NCBI GenBank assembly: GCA_030765055.1
Contig: CM060958.1
Location: 3,957,191 to 4,021,190, forward strand
Reading direction: 5' to 3'
Length of the DNA stretch: 64,000 bases
Source of the DNA: Mantis religiosa
Lineage: Eukaryota > Arthropoda > Insecta > Mantodea > Mantidae
The position numbers and the translations under genes were made by a program. Positions within the stretch are counted from its first letter, which is position 1; each line of letters begins with the position of its first letter. The notes beneath the pieces were generated by a model. It ran no database searches. It had not been told where the DNA came from and saw nothing but the letters and a program-made list of their open reading frames with translations. This document shows, piece by piece, positions 48,701 through 62,411 of this stretch.

Positions 48701-51700
48701 ATCTACCGACTAACTTGATGCGGATCAAAGACGTTCTAAATTTTTGGTATATATAGTTATCACTTTGGTGTAGACTATCTACCGACTAACTTGATGCGGA
48801 TCAAAGACGTTCTAAATTTTTGGTATTTATAGTTATCACTTTGGTGTAGACTATCTACCGACTAACTTGGTGCGGATCAAAGACGCTCTAAATTTTTGGT
48901 ATTTATAGTTATCACTTTGGTGTAGACTATCTACCGACTAACTTGATGCGGATCAAAGACGTTCTAAATTTTTGGTATTTATAGTTATCACTTTGGTGTA
49001 GACTATCTACCGACTAACTTGATGCGGATCAAAGACGATCTAAATTTTTGGTATTTATAGTTATCACTTTGGTGTAGACTATCTACCGACTAACTTGATG
49101 CGGATCAAAGACGATCTAAATTTTTGGTATTTATAGTTATCACTTTGGTGTAGACTATCTACCGACTAACTTGGTGCGGATCAAAGACGATCTAAATTTT
49201 TGGTATTTATAGTTATCACTTTGGTGTAGACTATCTACCGACTAACTTGGTGCGGATCAAAGACGTTCTAAATTTTTGGTATTTATAGTTATCACTTTGG
49301 TGTAGACTATCTACCGACTAACTTGATGCGGATCAAAGACGCTCTAAATTTTTGGTATTTATAGTTATCACTTTGGTGTAGACTATCTACCGGCTAACTT
49401 GGTGCGGATCTAAGACGATCTAAATTTTTGGTATTTATAGTTATCTCTTTGGTGTAGACTATCTACCGACTAACTTGATGCGGATCAAAGACGATCTAAA
49501 TTTTTGGTATTTATAGTTATCACTTTGGTGTAGACTATCTACCGACTAACTTGGTGCGGATCAAAGACGATCTAAATTTTTGGTATTTATAGTTATCACT
49601 TTGGTGTAGACTATCTACCGACTAACTTGATGCGGATCAAAGACGATCTAAATTTTTGGTATTTATAGTTATCACTTTGGTGTAGACTATCTACCGACTA
49701 ACTTGATGCGGATCAAAGACGATCTAAATTTTTGGTATTTATAGTTATCACTTTGGTGTAGACTATCTACCGGCTAACTTGGTGCGGATCAAAGACGCTC
49801 TAAATTTTTGGTATTTATAGTTATCACTTTGGTGTAGACTATCTACCGGCTAACTTGGTCCGGATCAAAGACGATCTAAATTTTTGGTATTTATAGTTAT
49901 CACTTTGGTGTAGACTATCTACCGACTAACTTGGTGCGGATCAAAGACGATCTTAATTTTTGGTATTTATAGTTATCACTTTGGTGTAGACTATCTACCG
50001 ACTAACTTGGTGCGGATCAAAGACGCTCTAAATTTTTGGTATTTATAGTTATCACTTTGGTGTAGACTATCTACCGACTAACTTGGTCCGGATCAAAGAC
50101 GATCTAAATTTTTGGTATTTATAGTTATCACTTTGGTGTAGACTATCTACCGACTAACTTGGTGCGGATCAAAGACGATCTAAATTTTTGGTATTTATAG
50201 TTATCACTTTGGTGTAGACTATCTACCGACTAACTTGGTGCGGATCAAAGACGATCTAAATTTTTGGTATTTATAGTTATCACTTTGGTGTAGACTATCT
50301 ACCGACTAACTTGATGCGGATCAAAGACGATCTAAATTTTTGGTATTTATAGTTATCACTTTGGTGTAGACTATCTACCGACTAACTTGGTGCGGATCAA
50401 AGACGCTCTAAATTTTTGGTATTTATAGTTATCACTTTGGTGTAGACTATCTACCGGCTAACTTGGTGCGGATCAAAGACGATCTAAATTTTTGGTATTT
50501 ATAGTTATCACTTTGGTGTAGACTATCTACCGGCTAACTTGGTGCGGATCAAAGACGATCTAAATTTTTGGTATTTATAGTTATCACTTTGGTGTAGACT
50601 ATCTACCGGCTAACTTGGTGCGGATCAAAGACGATCTAAATTTTTGGTATTTATAGTTATCACTTTGGTGTAGACTATCTACCGGCTAACTTGGTGCGGA
50701 TCAAAGACGATCTAAATTTTTGGTATTTATAGTTATCACTTTGGTGTAGACTATCTACCGGCTAACTTGGTGCGGATCAAAGACGATCTAAATTTTTGGT
50801 ATTTATAGTTATCACTTTGGTGTAGACTATCTACCGACTAACTTGGTGCGGATCAAAGACGCTCTAAATTTTTGGTATTTATAGTTATCACTTTGGTGTA
50901 GACTATCTACCGGCTAACTTGATGCGGATCAAAGACGCTCTAAATTTTTGGTATTTATAGTTATCACTTTAGTGTAGACTATCTACCGACTAACTTGATG
51001 CGGATCAAAGACGATCTAAATTTTTGGTATTTATAGTTATCACTTTGGTGTAGACTATCTACCGACTAACTTGGTGCGGATCAAAGACGCTCTAAATTTT
51101 TGGGATTTATAGTTATCACTTTGGTGTAGACTATCTACCGACTAACTTGGTGCGGATCAAAGACGATCTAAATTTTTGGTATTTATAGTTATCACTTTGG
51201 TGTAGACTATCTGCCGACTAACTTGGTGCGGATCAAAGACGTTCTAAATTTTTGGTATTTATAGTTATCACTTTGGTGTAGACTATCTACCGACTAACTT
51301 GATGCGGATCAAAGACGCTCTAAATTTTTGGTATTTATAGTTATCACTTTGGTGTAGACTATCTACCGACTAACTTGATGCGGAACAAAGACGCTCTAAA
51401 TTTTTGGTATTTATAGTTATCACTTTGGTGTAGACTATCTACCGGCTAACTTGGTGCGGATCAAAGACGATCTAAATTTTTGGTATTTATAGTTATCACT
51501 TTGGTGTAGACTATCTACCGACTAACTTGATGCGGATCAAAGACGTTCTAAATTTTTGGTATTTATAGTTATCACTTTAGTGTAGACTATCTACCGACTA
51601 ACTTGATGCGGATCAAAGACGATCTAAATTTTTGGTATTTATAGTTATCACTTTGGTGTAGACTATCTACCGACTAACTTGGTGCGGATCAAAGACGCTC

Positions 51701-52890
51701 TAAATTTTTGGTATTTATAGTTATCACTTTGGTGTAGACTATCTACCGACTAACTTGGTGCGGATCAAAGACGATCTAAATTTTTGGTATTTATAGTTAT
51801 CACTTTGGTGTAGACTATCTGCCGACTAACTTGGTGCGGATCAAAGACGTTCTAAATTTTTGGTATTTATAGTTATCACTTTGGTGTAGACTATCTACCG
51901 ACTAACTTGATGCGGATCAAAGACGCTCTAAATTTTTGGTATTTATAGTTATCACTTTGGTGTAGACTATCTACCGACTAACTTGATGCGGAACAAAGAC
52001 GCTCTAAATTTTTGGTATTTATAGTTATCACTTTGGTGTAGACTATCTGCCGACTAACTTGGTGCGGATCAAAGACGATCTAAATTTTTGGTATTTATAG
52101 TTATCACTTTGGTGTAGACTATCTACCGACTAACTTGATGCGGATCAAAGACGTTCTAAATTTTTGGTATTTATAGTTATCACTTTGGTGTAGACTATCT
52201 ACCGACTAACTTGATGCGGAACAAAGACGCTCTAAATTTTTGGTATTTATAGTTATCACTTTGGTGTAGACTATCTACCGGCTAACTTGGTGCGGATCAA
52301 AGACGTTCTAAATTTTTGGTATTTATAGTTATCACTTTGGTGTAGACTATCTACCGACTAACTTGATGCGGATCAAAGACGCTCTAAATTTTTGGTATTT
52401 ATAGTTATCACTTTGGTGTAGACTATCTACCGACTAACTTGATGCGGAACAAAGATGCTCTAAATTTTTGGTATTTATAGTTATCACTTTGGTGTAGACT
52501 ATCTACCGACTAACTTGATGCGGATCAAAGACGCTCTAAATTTTTGGTATTTATAGTTATCACTTTGGTGTAGACTATCTACCGACTAACTTGATGCGGA
52601 TCAAAGACGTTCTAAATTTTTGGTATTTATAGTTATCACTTTGGTGTAGACTATCTACCGACTAACTTGATGCGGATCAAAGACGATCTAAATTTTTGGT
52701 ATTTATAGTTATCACTTTGGTGTAGACTATCTACCGACTAACTTGATGCGGATCAAAGACGTTCTAAATTTTTGGTATTTATAGTTATCACTTTGGTGTA
52801 GACTATCTACAGACTAACTTGATGCGGATCAAAGACGCTCTAAATTTTTGGTATTTATAGTTATCACTTTGGTGTAGATTATCTACCGAC
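33701..52890. repeat. 76-bp satellite zone 3 (AAATTTTTGG type), about 250 units, most uniform
   Basis: The dominant type has CTAAATTTTTGGTATTTATAG, TTATCACTTTGG and TTG(A/G)TGCGGATCAAAG. Variation is almost limited to a few positions: GACGATCT/GACGCTCT/GACGTTCT, GACTAAC/GGCTAAC, TTGATG/TTGGTG. Higher-order repeats visible through rare variants are 836 bp (37,841/38,677), 531 bp (43,615/44,146), 304 bp (46,276/46,580) and 608 bp (51,211/51,819). It ends sharply near 52,890. Confidence 0.88.
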
Positions 52891-53445
52891 TAACTTGGTC
52901 CGGAACAAACACGATCTAACTTTTTGGCATTCATTGCTATCACTTTGGTTTAGACTATCTACCGACTAACTTGGTCCGGAACAAAGACGATCTAACTTTT
53001 TGGCATTCATTGCTATCACTTTAGTGTAGACTATCTGTCGACTAACTTGGACCGGAATAAAGACGAACTAACTTTTTGGCATTCATTGCTATCACTTTGG
53101 TGTAGACTATCTACCGACTAACTTGGTCCGGAACAAAGGCGATCTAACTTTATGGCATTCATTGCTATCACTTTGGTGTAGACTATCTACCGACTAACTT
53201 GGTCCGGAACAAAGGCGATCTAACTTTTTGGCATTCATTAATATCACTTTGGTGTAGACTATCTGTCGACTAACTTGGTCCGGAAGAAAGACATTCTACC
53301 TTTTTGGCATTCATTGCTATCACTTTGGTGTAGACTATCTACCGACTAACTTGGTACGGAACAAAGGCGATCTAACTTTTTGGCATTCATTGCTATCACT
53401 TTGGTGTAGACTATCTATCGACTAACTTGGTCCGGAAGAAAGACG

Positions 53446-55034
53446 ATCTAACTTTTTGGCATTCATTGCTATCACTTTAGTGTAGACTATATGCCGACTA
53501 ACTTGGTCCGGAAGAATGACGATCTAACTTTTTGGCATTCATTGCTCTCACTTTAGTGTAGACTATCTACCGACTAACTTGGTACGGAACAAAGGCGATC
53601 TAACTTTTTGGCATTCATTGCTATCACTTTGGTGTAGACTATCTGTCGACTAACTTGGTCCGATCCAAAGACGATCTAACTTTTTGGCATTCATTGCTAT
53701 CACTTTGGTGTAGACTATCTACCGACTAACTTGGTCCGGAACAAAGACGATCTAAGGTTTCGGAATTCTTAGTTATCACTTTGGTGTAGACTATATGCCG
53801 ACTAACTTGGTCCGGAAGAATGACGATCTAAATTTTTGGCATTCATTGCTATCACTTTAGTGTAGACTATCTACCGACTAACTTGGTCCGGAACAAAGAC
53901 GATCTAAGTTTTTGGAATTCTAAGTTATCACTTTGGTGTGGACTATCTGCCGACTAACTTGGTCCGGAAGAAAGACGATCTAAATTTTTGGAATTCTAAG
54001 TTATCACTTTGGTGTAGACTTTCTGCCGACTAACTTGGTCCGGAACAAAGACGATCTAAGTTTTTGGAATTCTAAGCTATCACTTTAGTGTAGACTATCT
54101 GCCGACTAACTTGGTCCGGAAGAAAGACGTACTGAATTTTTGGATCTCTAAGTTATCACTTTAGTGTAGACTTTCTGCCGACTAACTTGGTGCGGAACAA
54201 AGACGATCTATTTTTTTGGCATTCATTGCTATCACTTTAGTGGAGACTATCTGCCGACTTACTTGCTCCGGAAGAAAGACGATCTAAGTTTTTGGAATTC
54301 TAAATTATCACTTTAGTGTAGACTTTCTGCCGACTAACTTGGTCCGGAACAAAGACGATCTAAGTTTTTGGAATTCTAAGTTATCACTTTAGTGTAGACT
54401 ATCTGCCGACTAACTTGGTCCGGAAGAAAGACGATCTAAATGTTTGGAATTCTAAGTTATCACTTTGGTGTAGACTTTCTGCCGACTAACTTGGTCCGGA
54501 ACAAAGACGATCTAAGTTTTTGGAATTCTAAGCTATCACTTTAGTGTAGACTATCTGCCGACTAACTTGGTCCGGAAGAAAGACGATCTGAATTTTTGGA
54601 ATTCTAAGTTATCAATTTGGTGTAGACTTTCTGCCGACTAACTTGGTCCGGAACAAAGACGATCTAACTTTTTGGCATTCATTGCTATCACTTTAGTGTA
54701 GACTATCTGCCGACTTACTTGCTCCGGAAGAAAGACGATCTAAGTTTTTGGAATTCTAAGTTATCACTTTAGTGTAGACTATCTACCGACTAACTTGGTC
54801 CGGAACAAAGACGATCTAACTTTTTGGCATTCATTGCTATCACTTTAGTGTAGACTATCTGCCGACTTACTTGCTCCGGAAGAAAGACGATCTATGTTTT
54901 TGGAATTCTAAGCTATCACTTTAGTGTAGACTATCTACCGACTCACTTGGTCCGGAAGAAAGACGATCTAAATTTTTGGAATTCTAAGTTATCACTTTGG
55001 TGTAGACTTTCTGCCGACTAACTTGGTCCGGAAC
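53446..55034. repeat. Long-range duplicated segment, copy 1 (spacing 8,966 bp)
   Basis: Rare markers recur at 62,412-64,000 with a constant offset of 8,966 bp (118 x 76 - 2): GGTACGGAAC 53,581/62,547, AGGTTTCGG 53,755/62,721, TGGATCTCTA 54,141/63,107, and GCTCCGGAAG 54,721/63,687. Left of about 53,446 the order of variants no longer fits. Confidence 0.88.
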
Positions 55035-58000
55035 AAAGACGACCTAACTTTTTGGCATTCATTGCTATCACTTAGGTGTAGACTATCTGTCGACTAACTT
55101 GGTCCGGAAGAAAGACGATCTAAGTTTTTGGAATTCTAAATTATCACTTTGGTGTAGACTTTCTGCCGACTAACTTGGTCCGGAACAAAGACGGTCTAAC
55201 TGTTTGGCATTCATTGCTATCACTTTAGTGTAGACTATGTGCCGACTAACTTGGTCCGGAACAAAGACGATCTAACTTTTTGGCATTCATTGCTATCACT
55301 TTAGTGTAGACTATCTGCCGACTAACTTGGACCGGAACAAAGACCGCCTACCTTTTTGGCATTCATTGCTATCACTTTAGTGTAGACTATATGCCGACTA
55401 ACTTGGTCCGGATCAAAGACGATCTAATTTTTGGCATTCATTGCTATCACTTTAGTGTAGACTATATGCCGACTAACCTGGTCCGGAACAAAGACGATCT
55501 AACTTTTTGGCATTCATTGCTATCACTTTAGTGTAGACTATATGACGACTAACTTGGTCCGGACGAAAGACGTTCTAACTGTTTGGTATTCATAGGTATC
55601 ACTTTGGTGTAGACTATCTACCGACTAACTTGGTCCGGAACAAAGGCGATCTAACTTTTCGGCATTCATTGCTTTCACTTTGGTGTAGACTATCTAACAA
55701 CTCACTTGGTCCGGAACAAATGCGATCTAACTTTTTGGCATTCATTGCTATCAGTTTGGTGTAGACTATCTGTCGACTAACTTGGTCCGGAACAAAGGCG
55801 ATCTAACTTTTTGGCATTCATTGCTTTCACTTTGGTGTAGACTATCTACCGACTAACTTGGTCCGGAACAAAGGCTATCTAACTTTTTGGCATTCATTGC
55901 TATCACTTTGGTGTAGACTATCTGTCGACTAACTTGGTCCGGAAAAAAGGCGATCTAACTTTTTGGCATTCATTGCTTTCACTTTGGTGTAGACTATCTA
56001 CCGACTAACTTGGTCCGGAACAAAGGCGATCTAACTTTTTGGCATTCATTGCTATCACTTTGGTGTAGACTATCTGTCGACTAACTTGGTCCGGAAGAAA
56101 GAAGATCTTACTTTTTGGCATTCATTGCTATCACTTTGGTGTAAACTATATGCCGACTAACTTGGTCCGACCCAAAGACGATCTAACTTTCTGGCATTCA
56201 TTGCTATCACTTTGGTGTAGACTATCTGTCGACTAACTTGGTCCGGAAGAATGACGATCTAACTTTTTGGCAATCATTGCTATCACTTTAGTGTAGACTA
56301 TCTACCGACTAACCTGGTCCGGAACAAAGACGATCTAAGGTTTCGGAATTCTTAGTTATCACTTTGGTGTAGACTATATGCCGACTAACTTGGTCCGGAA
56401 GAATGACGATCTAACTTTTTGGCATTCATTGCTATCACTTTAGTGTAGACTACCTACCGACTAACTTGGTCCGGAACAAAGACGATCTAAGTTTTTGGAA
56501 TTCTAAGTTATCACTTTGGTGTAGACAATATGCCGACTAACTTAGTCCGGAACAAAGACGATCTAAGGTTTTGGAATTCTAAGTTATCACTTTGGTGCAG
56601 ACTATCTGTCGACTAACTTGGTCCGGAAGAATGACGATCTACCTCTCTGGCATTCATTACTATCACTTTAGTGTAGACTATCTACCGACTAACTTGGTCC
56701 GGAACAAAGACGATCTAAGGTTTTGGAATTCTTAGTTATCACTTTCGTGTAGACTATATGCCGACTAACTTGGTCCGGAAGAATGACGATCTAACTTTTT
56801 GGCACTCATTGCTATCACTTTAGTGTAGACTATCTACCGACTAACTTGGTCCGGAACTAAGACGATCTAAGTTTTTTGGAATTCTAAGTTATCTCTTTGG
56901 TGTGGACTATCTGTCGACTAACTTGGTCCGGAAGAATGACGATCTAAGTTTTTGGCATTCATTGCTATCACTTTAGTGTAGACTATCTACCGACTAACTT
57001 GGTCCGGAACAAAGACGATCTAAGTTTTTGGAATTCTAAGTTATCTCTTTGGTGTGGACTATCTGTCGACTAACTTGGTCCGGAAGAATGACGATCTAAC
57101 CTTTTGGTAGTCATGGTTATCACTTTAGTGTAGACTATCTACCGACTCACTTGGTCCGGAACAAAGACGATCTAAGTTTTTGGAATTCTAAGTTATCACT
57201 TTGGTGTAGATTAAATGCCGACTAACTTGGTCCGGAACAAAGACGATCTAAGGTTTTGGAATTCTAAGTTATCACTTTGGTGTAGACTATCTTTCGACTA
57301 ACTTGGTCCGGAAGAATGACGATCTAACTTTTTGGCATCCATTGCTATCACTTTAGTGTAGACTATCTACCGACTAACTTGGTCCGGAACAAAGAGGATC
57401 TAAGTTTTTGGAATTCTAAGTCATCACTTTGGTGTAGACTACATGCCGACTAACTTGATCCGGAACAAAGACGATCTAAGTTTTTGGAATTCTAAGTTAT
57501 CACTTTGGTGTAGACTATCTGCCGACTAACTTGGTCCGGAACGAAGACGATCTAACTTTTTGGCATTCATTGCTATCAGTTTGGTGTAGACTGTCTGTCG
57601 ACGAACTTTGTCCGGAACAAAGACGATCTAAGTTTTTGGAATTCTAAGTTATCACTTTGGTGTAGACTTTCTGCCGACTAACTTGGTCCGGAAGAATGAC
57701 GATCTAAGTTTTTGGAATTCTAAGTTATCACTTTAGTGTAGACTATCTACCGACGAACTTGGTCCGGAACAAAGACGATCTAAGTTTTTGGAATTCTAAG
57801 TTATCACTTTGGTGTAGACTTTCTGCCGACTAACTTGGTCCGGAAGAATGACGATCTAAGTTTTTGGAATTCTAAGTTATCACTTTGGTGTAGACTGTCT
57901 GTCGACGAACTTTGTCCGGAACAAAGACGATCTAAGTTTTTGGAATTCTAAGTTATCACTTTGGTGTAGACTTTCTGCCGACTAACTTGGTCCGGAAGAA

Positions 58001-61000
58001 TGACGATCTAAGTTTTTGGAATTCTAAGTTATCACTTTAGTGTAGACTATCTACCGACGAACTTGGTCCGGAACAAAGACGATCTAAGTTTTTGGAATTC
58101 TAAGTTATCACTTTGGTGTAGACTTTCTGCCGACTAACTTGGTCCGGAACAATGACGATCTAAGTTTTTGGAATTCTAAGTTATCACTTTGGTGTAGACT
58201 GTCTGTCGACGAACTTTGTCCGGAACAAAGACGATCTAAGTTTTTGGAATTCTAAGTTATCACTTTGGTGTAGACTTTCTGCCGACTAACTTGGTCCGGA
58301 AGAATGACGATCTAAGTTTTTGGAATTCTAAGTTATCACTTTAGTGTAGACTATCTACCGACTCACTTGGTCCGGAACAAAGACGATCTAAGTTTTTGGA
58401 ATTCTAAGTTATCACTTTAGTGTAGACTATCTACCGACTCACTTGGTCCGGAAGAAAGACGATCTAAGTTTTTGGAATTCTAAGTTATCACTTTAGTGTA
58501 GACTATCTGCCGACTAACTTGGTCCGGAAGAAAGACGATCTAAGTTTTTGGCATTCTAAGTTATCACTTTAGTGTAGACTATCTACCGACTCACTTGGTC
58601 CGGAAGAAAGACGATCTAACTTTTTGGCATTCTAAGTTATCACTTTAGTGTAGACTATCTACCGACTCACTTGGTCCGGAAGAAAGACGATCTAACTTTT
58701 TGGCATTCTAAGTTATCACTTTAGTGTAGACTATCTACCGACTAACTTGGTCCGGAAGAAAGACGATCTAAGTTTTTGGCATTCTAAGTTATCACTTTAG
58801 TGTAGACTATCTACCGACTCACTTGGTCCGGAACAAAGACGATCTAAGTTTTTGGAATTCTAAGTTATCACTTTAGTGTAGACTATCTGCCGACTTACTT
58901 GGACCGGAAGAAAGACGATATAAGTTTTTGGAATTCTAAGTTATCACTTTAGTGTAGACTATCTGCCGACTAACTTGGTCCGGAAGAAAGACGATCTAAG
59001 TTTTTGGAATTCTAAGTTATCACTTTAGTGTAGACTTTCTGCCGACTAACTTGGTCCGGAAGAAAGACGATCTAAGTTTTTGGAATTCTAAGTTATCACT
59101 TTAGTGTAGACTATCTGCCGACTAACTTGGTCCGGAAGAAAGACGATCTAAGTTTTTGGAATTCTAAGTTATCACTTTGGTGTAGACTTTCTGCCGACTC
59201 ACTTGGTCCGGAACAAAGACGATCTAAGTTTTTGGAATTCTAAGTTATCACTTTGGTGTAGACTTTCTGCCGACTCACTTGGTCCGGAACAAAGACGATC
59301 TAAGTTTTTGGAATTCATTGCTATCACTTTAGTGTAGACTATCTACCGACTCACTTGGTCCGGAACAAAGACGATCTAAATTTTTGGAATTCTAAGTTAT
59401 CACTTTAGTGTAGACTATCTACCGTCTCACTTGGTCCGGAAGAAAGACGATCTAAATTTTTGGAATTCTAAGTTATCACTTTGGTGTAGACTTTCTGCCG
59501 ACTAACTTGGTCCGGAACAAAGACGATCTAAGTTTTTGGCATTCATTGCTATCACTTTAGTGTAGACTATCTTTCGACTAACTTGGTCCGGAAGAAAGAC
59601 GATCTAAGTTTTTGGCATTCATTGCTATCACTTTAGTGTAGACTATCTACCGACTCACTTGGTCCGGAAGAAAGACGATCTAAGTTTTTGGAATTCTAAG
59701 TTATCACTTTAGTGTAGACTATCTGCCGACTAACTTGGTCCGGAAGAAAGACGATCTAAGTTTTTGGCATTCTAAGTTATCACTTTAGTGTAGACTATCT
59801 ACCGACTCACTTGGTCCGGAAGAAAGACGATCTAACTTTTTGGCATTCTAAGTTATCACTTTAGTGTAGACTATCTACCGACTCACTTGGTCCGGAAGAA
59901 AGACGATCTAACTTTTTGGCATTCTAAGTTATCACTTTAGTGTAGACTATCTACCGACTAACTTGGTCCGGAAGAAAGACGATTTAAGTTTTTGGCATTC
60001 TAAGTTATCACTTTAGTGTAGACTATCTACCGACTCACTTGGTCCGGAACAAAGACGATCTAAGTTTTTGGAATTCTAAGTTATCACTTTAGTGTAGACT
60101 ATCTGCCGACTTACTTGGACCGGAAGAAAGACGATATAAGTTTTTGGAATTCTAAGTTATCACTTTAGTGTAGACTATCTGCCGACTAACTTGGTCCGGT
60201 AGAAAGACGATCTAAGTTTTTGGAATTCTAAGTTATCACTTTAGTGTAGACTTTCTGCCGACTAACTTGGTCCGGAAGAAAGACGATCTAAGTTTTTGGA
60301 ATTCTAAGTTATCACTTTAGTGTAGACTATCTGCCGACTAACTTGGTCCGGAAGAAAGACGATCTAAGTTTTTGGAATTCTAAGTTATCACTTTGGTGTA
60401 GACTCTCTGCCGACTCACTTGGTCCGGAACAAAGACGATCAGTTTTTGGAATTCTAAGTTATCACTTTGGTGTAGACTTTCTGCCGACTAACTTGGTCCG
60501 GAACAAAGACGATCTAAGTTTTTGGAATTCATTGCTATCACTTTAGAGTAGACTATCTACCGACTCACTTGGTCCGGAACAAAGACGATCTAAATTTTTG
60601 GAATTCTAAGTTATCACTTTAGTGTAGACTATCTACCGTCTCACCTGGTCCGGAAGAAAGACGATCTAAATTTTTGGAATTCTAAGTTATCACTTTGGTG
60701 TAGACTTTCTGCCGACTAACTTGGTCCGGAACAAAGACGATCTAAGTTTTTGGCATTCATTGCTATCACTTTAGTGTAGACTATCTGCCGACTAACTTGG
60801 TCCGGAAGAAAGACGATCTAAGTTTTTGGAATTCTAAGTTATCACTTTGGTGTAGACTTTCTGCCGACTCACTTGGTCCGGAACAAAGACGATCTAAGTT
60901 TTTGGAATTCTAAGTTATCACTTTGGTGTAGACTTTCTGCCGACTCACTTGGTCCGGAACAAAGACGATCTAAGTTTTTGGAATTCATTGCTATCACTTT

Positions 61001-61007
61001 AGTGTAG

Positions 61008-61770
61008 ACTATCTACCGACTTACTTGGTGCGACCCAAAGACGATCTAAGTTTTTGGAATTCTAAGTTATCACTTTAGTGTAGACTATCTACCGACTTAC
61101 TTGGTCCGACCCAAAGACGATCTAAGTTTTTGGAATTCTAAGTTATCACTTTAGTGTAGACTATCTACCGACTTACTTGGTCCGACCCAAAGACGATCTA
61201 AGTTTTTGGAATTCTAAGTTATCACTTTAGTGTAGACTATCTGCCGACTTACTTGGTCCGACCCAAAGACGATCTAAGTTTTTGGAATTCTAAGTTATCA
61301 CTTTAGTGTAGACTATCTGCCGACTTACTTGGTCCGACCCAAAGACGATCTAAGTTTTTGGAATTCTAAGTTATCACTTTTGTGTAGACTATCTACCGAC
61401 TTACTTGGTCCGACCCAAAGACGATCTAAGTTTTTGGAATTCTAAGTTATCACTTTAGTGTAGACTATCTGCCGACTTACTTGGTCCGACCCAAAGACGA
61501 TCTAAGTTTTTGGAATTCTAAGTTATCACTTTAGTGTAGACTATCTACCGACTTACTTGGTCCGACCCAAAGACGATCTAAGTTTTTGGAATTCTAAGTT
61601 ATCACTTTAGTGTAGACTATCTACCGACTTACTTGGTCCGACCCAAAGACGATCTAAGTTTTTGGAATTCTAAGTTATCACTTTGGTGTAGACTATCTGC
61701 CGACTTACTTGGTCCGACCCAAAGACGATCTAAGTTTTTGGAATTCTAAGTTATCACTTTAGTGTAGACT
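61008..61770. repeat. Uniform block of about 10 GTCCGACCC-type 76-bp units
   Basis: Ten consecutive units share TTACTTGGTCCGACCCAAAG (first one GTGCGACCC), almost without other differences, between units with CCGGAA. The CCGACCCAAAG variant appears only singly elsewhere (about 56,170). This looks like a young local expansion from one variant. Confidence 0.85.
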
Positions 61771-62411
61771 ATATACCGACTCACTTGGTCCGGAAGAAAG
61801 ACGATCGAAATTTTTGGAATTCTAAGTTATCACTTTGGTGTAGACTTTCTGCCGACTAACTTGGTCCGGAAGAAAGACGATCTAAGTTTTTGGAATTCTA
61901 AGTTATCACTTTAGTGTAGACCATCTGCCGACTCACTTGGTCCGGAAGAAAGACGATCTAAGTTTTTGGCATTCATTGCTATCACTTTGGTGTAGACTTT
62001 CTGTCGACTAACTTGGTCCGGAACAAAGGCGATCTAACTTTTTGGCATTCATTGCTTTCACTTTGGTGTAGACTATCTACCGACTAACTTGGTCCGGAAC
62101 AAATGCGATCTAACTTTTTGGCATTCATTGCTATCTCTTTGGTGTAGACTATCTGTCGAATAACTTCGTCCGGAACAAAGGCGATCTAACTTTTTGGCAT
62201 ACATTGCTATCACTTTGGTGTAGACTATCTGTCGACTAACTTGGTTCGGAAGAAAGAAGATCTAACTTTTTGGCATTCATTGCTATCACTTTGGTGTAGA
62301 CTATCTGTCGACTAACTTGGTCCGGAAGAATGACGATCTAACTTTTTGGCATTCACTGCTCTCACTTTAGTGTAGACTATCTACCGATTAACTTGGTCCG
62401 GAACAAAGACG

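Noticed and set aside
60343..60546. 67-codon open frame in the 76-bp array as a gene
   Set aside because: It exists only because a 2-bp deletion near 60,440 changes frame between satellite units; the peptide is three repeats of the unit translation.
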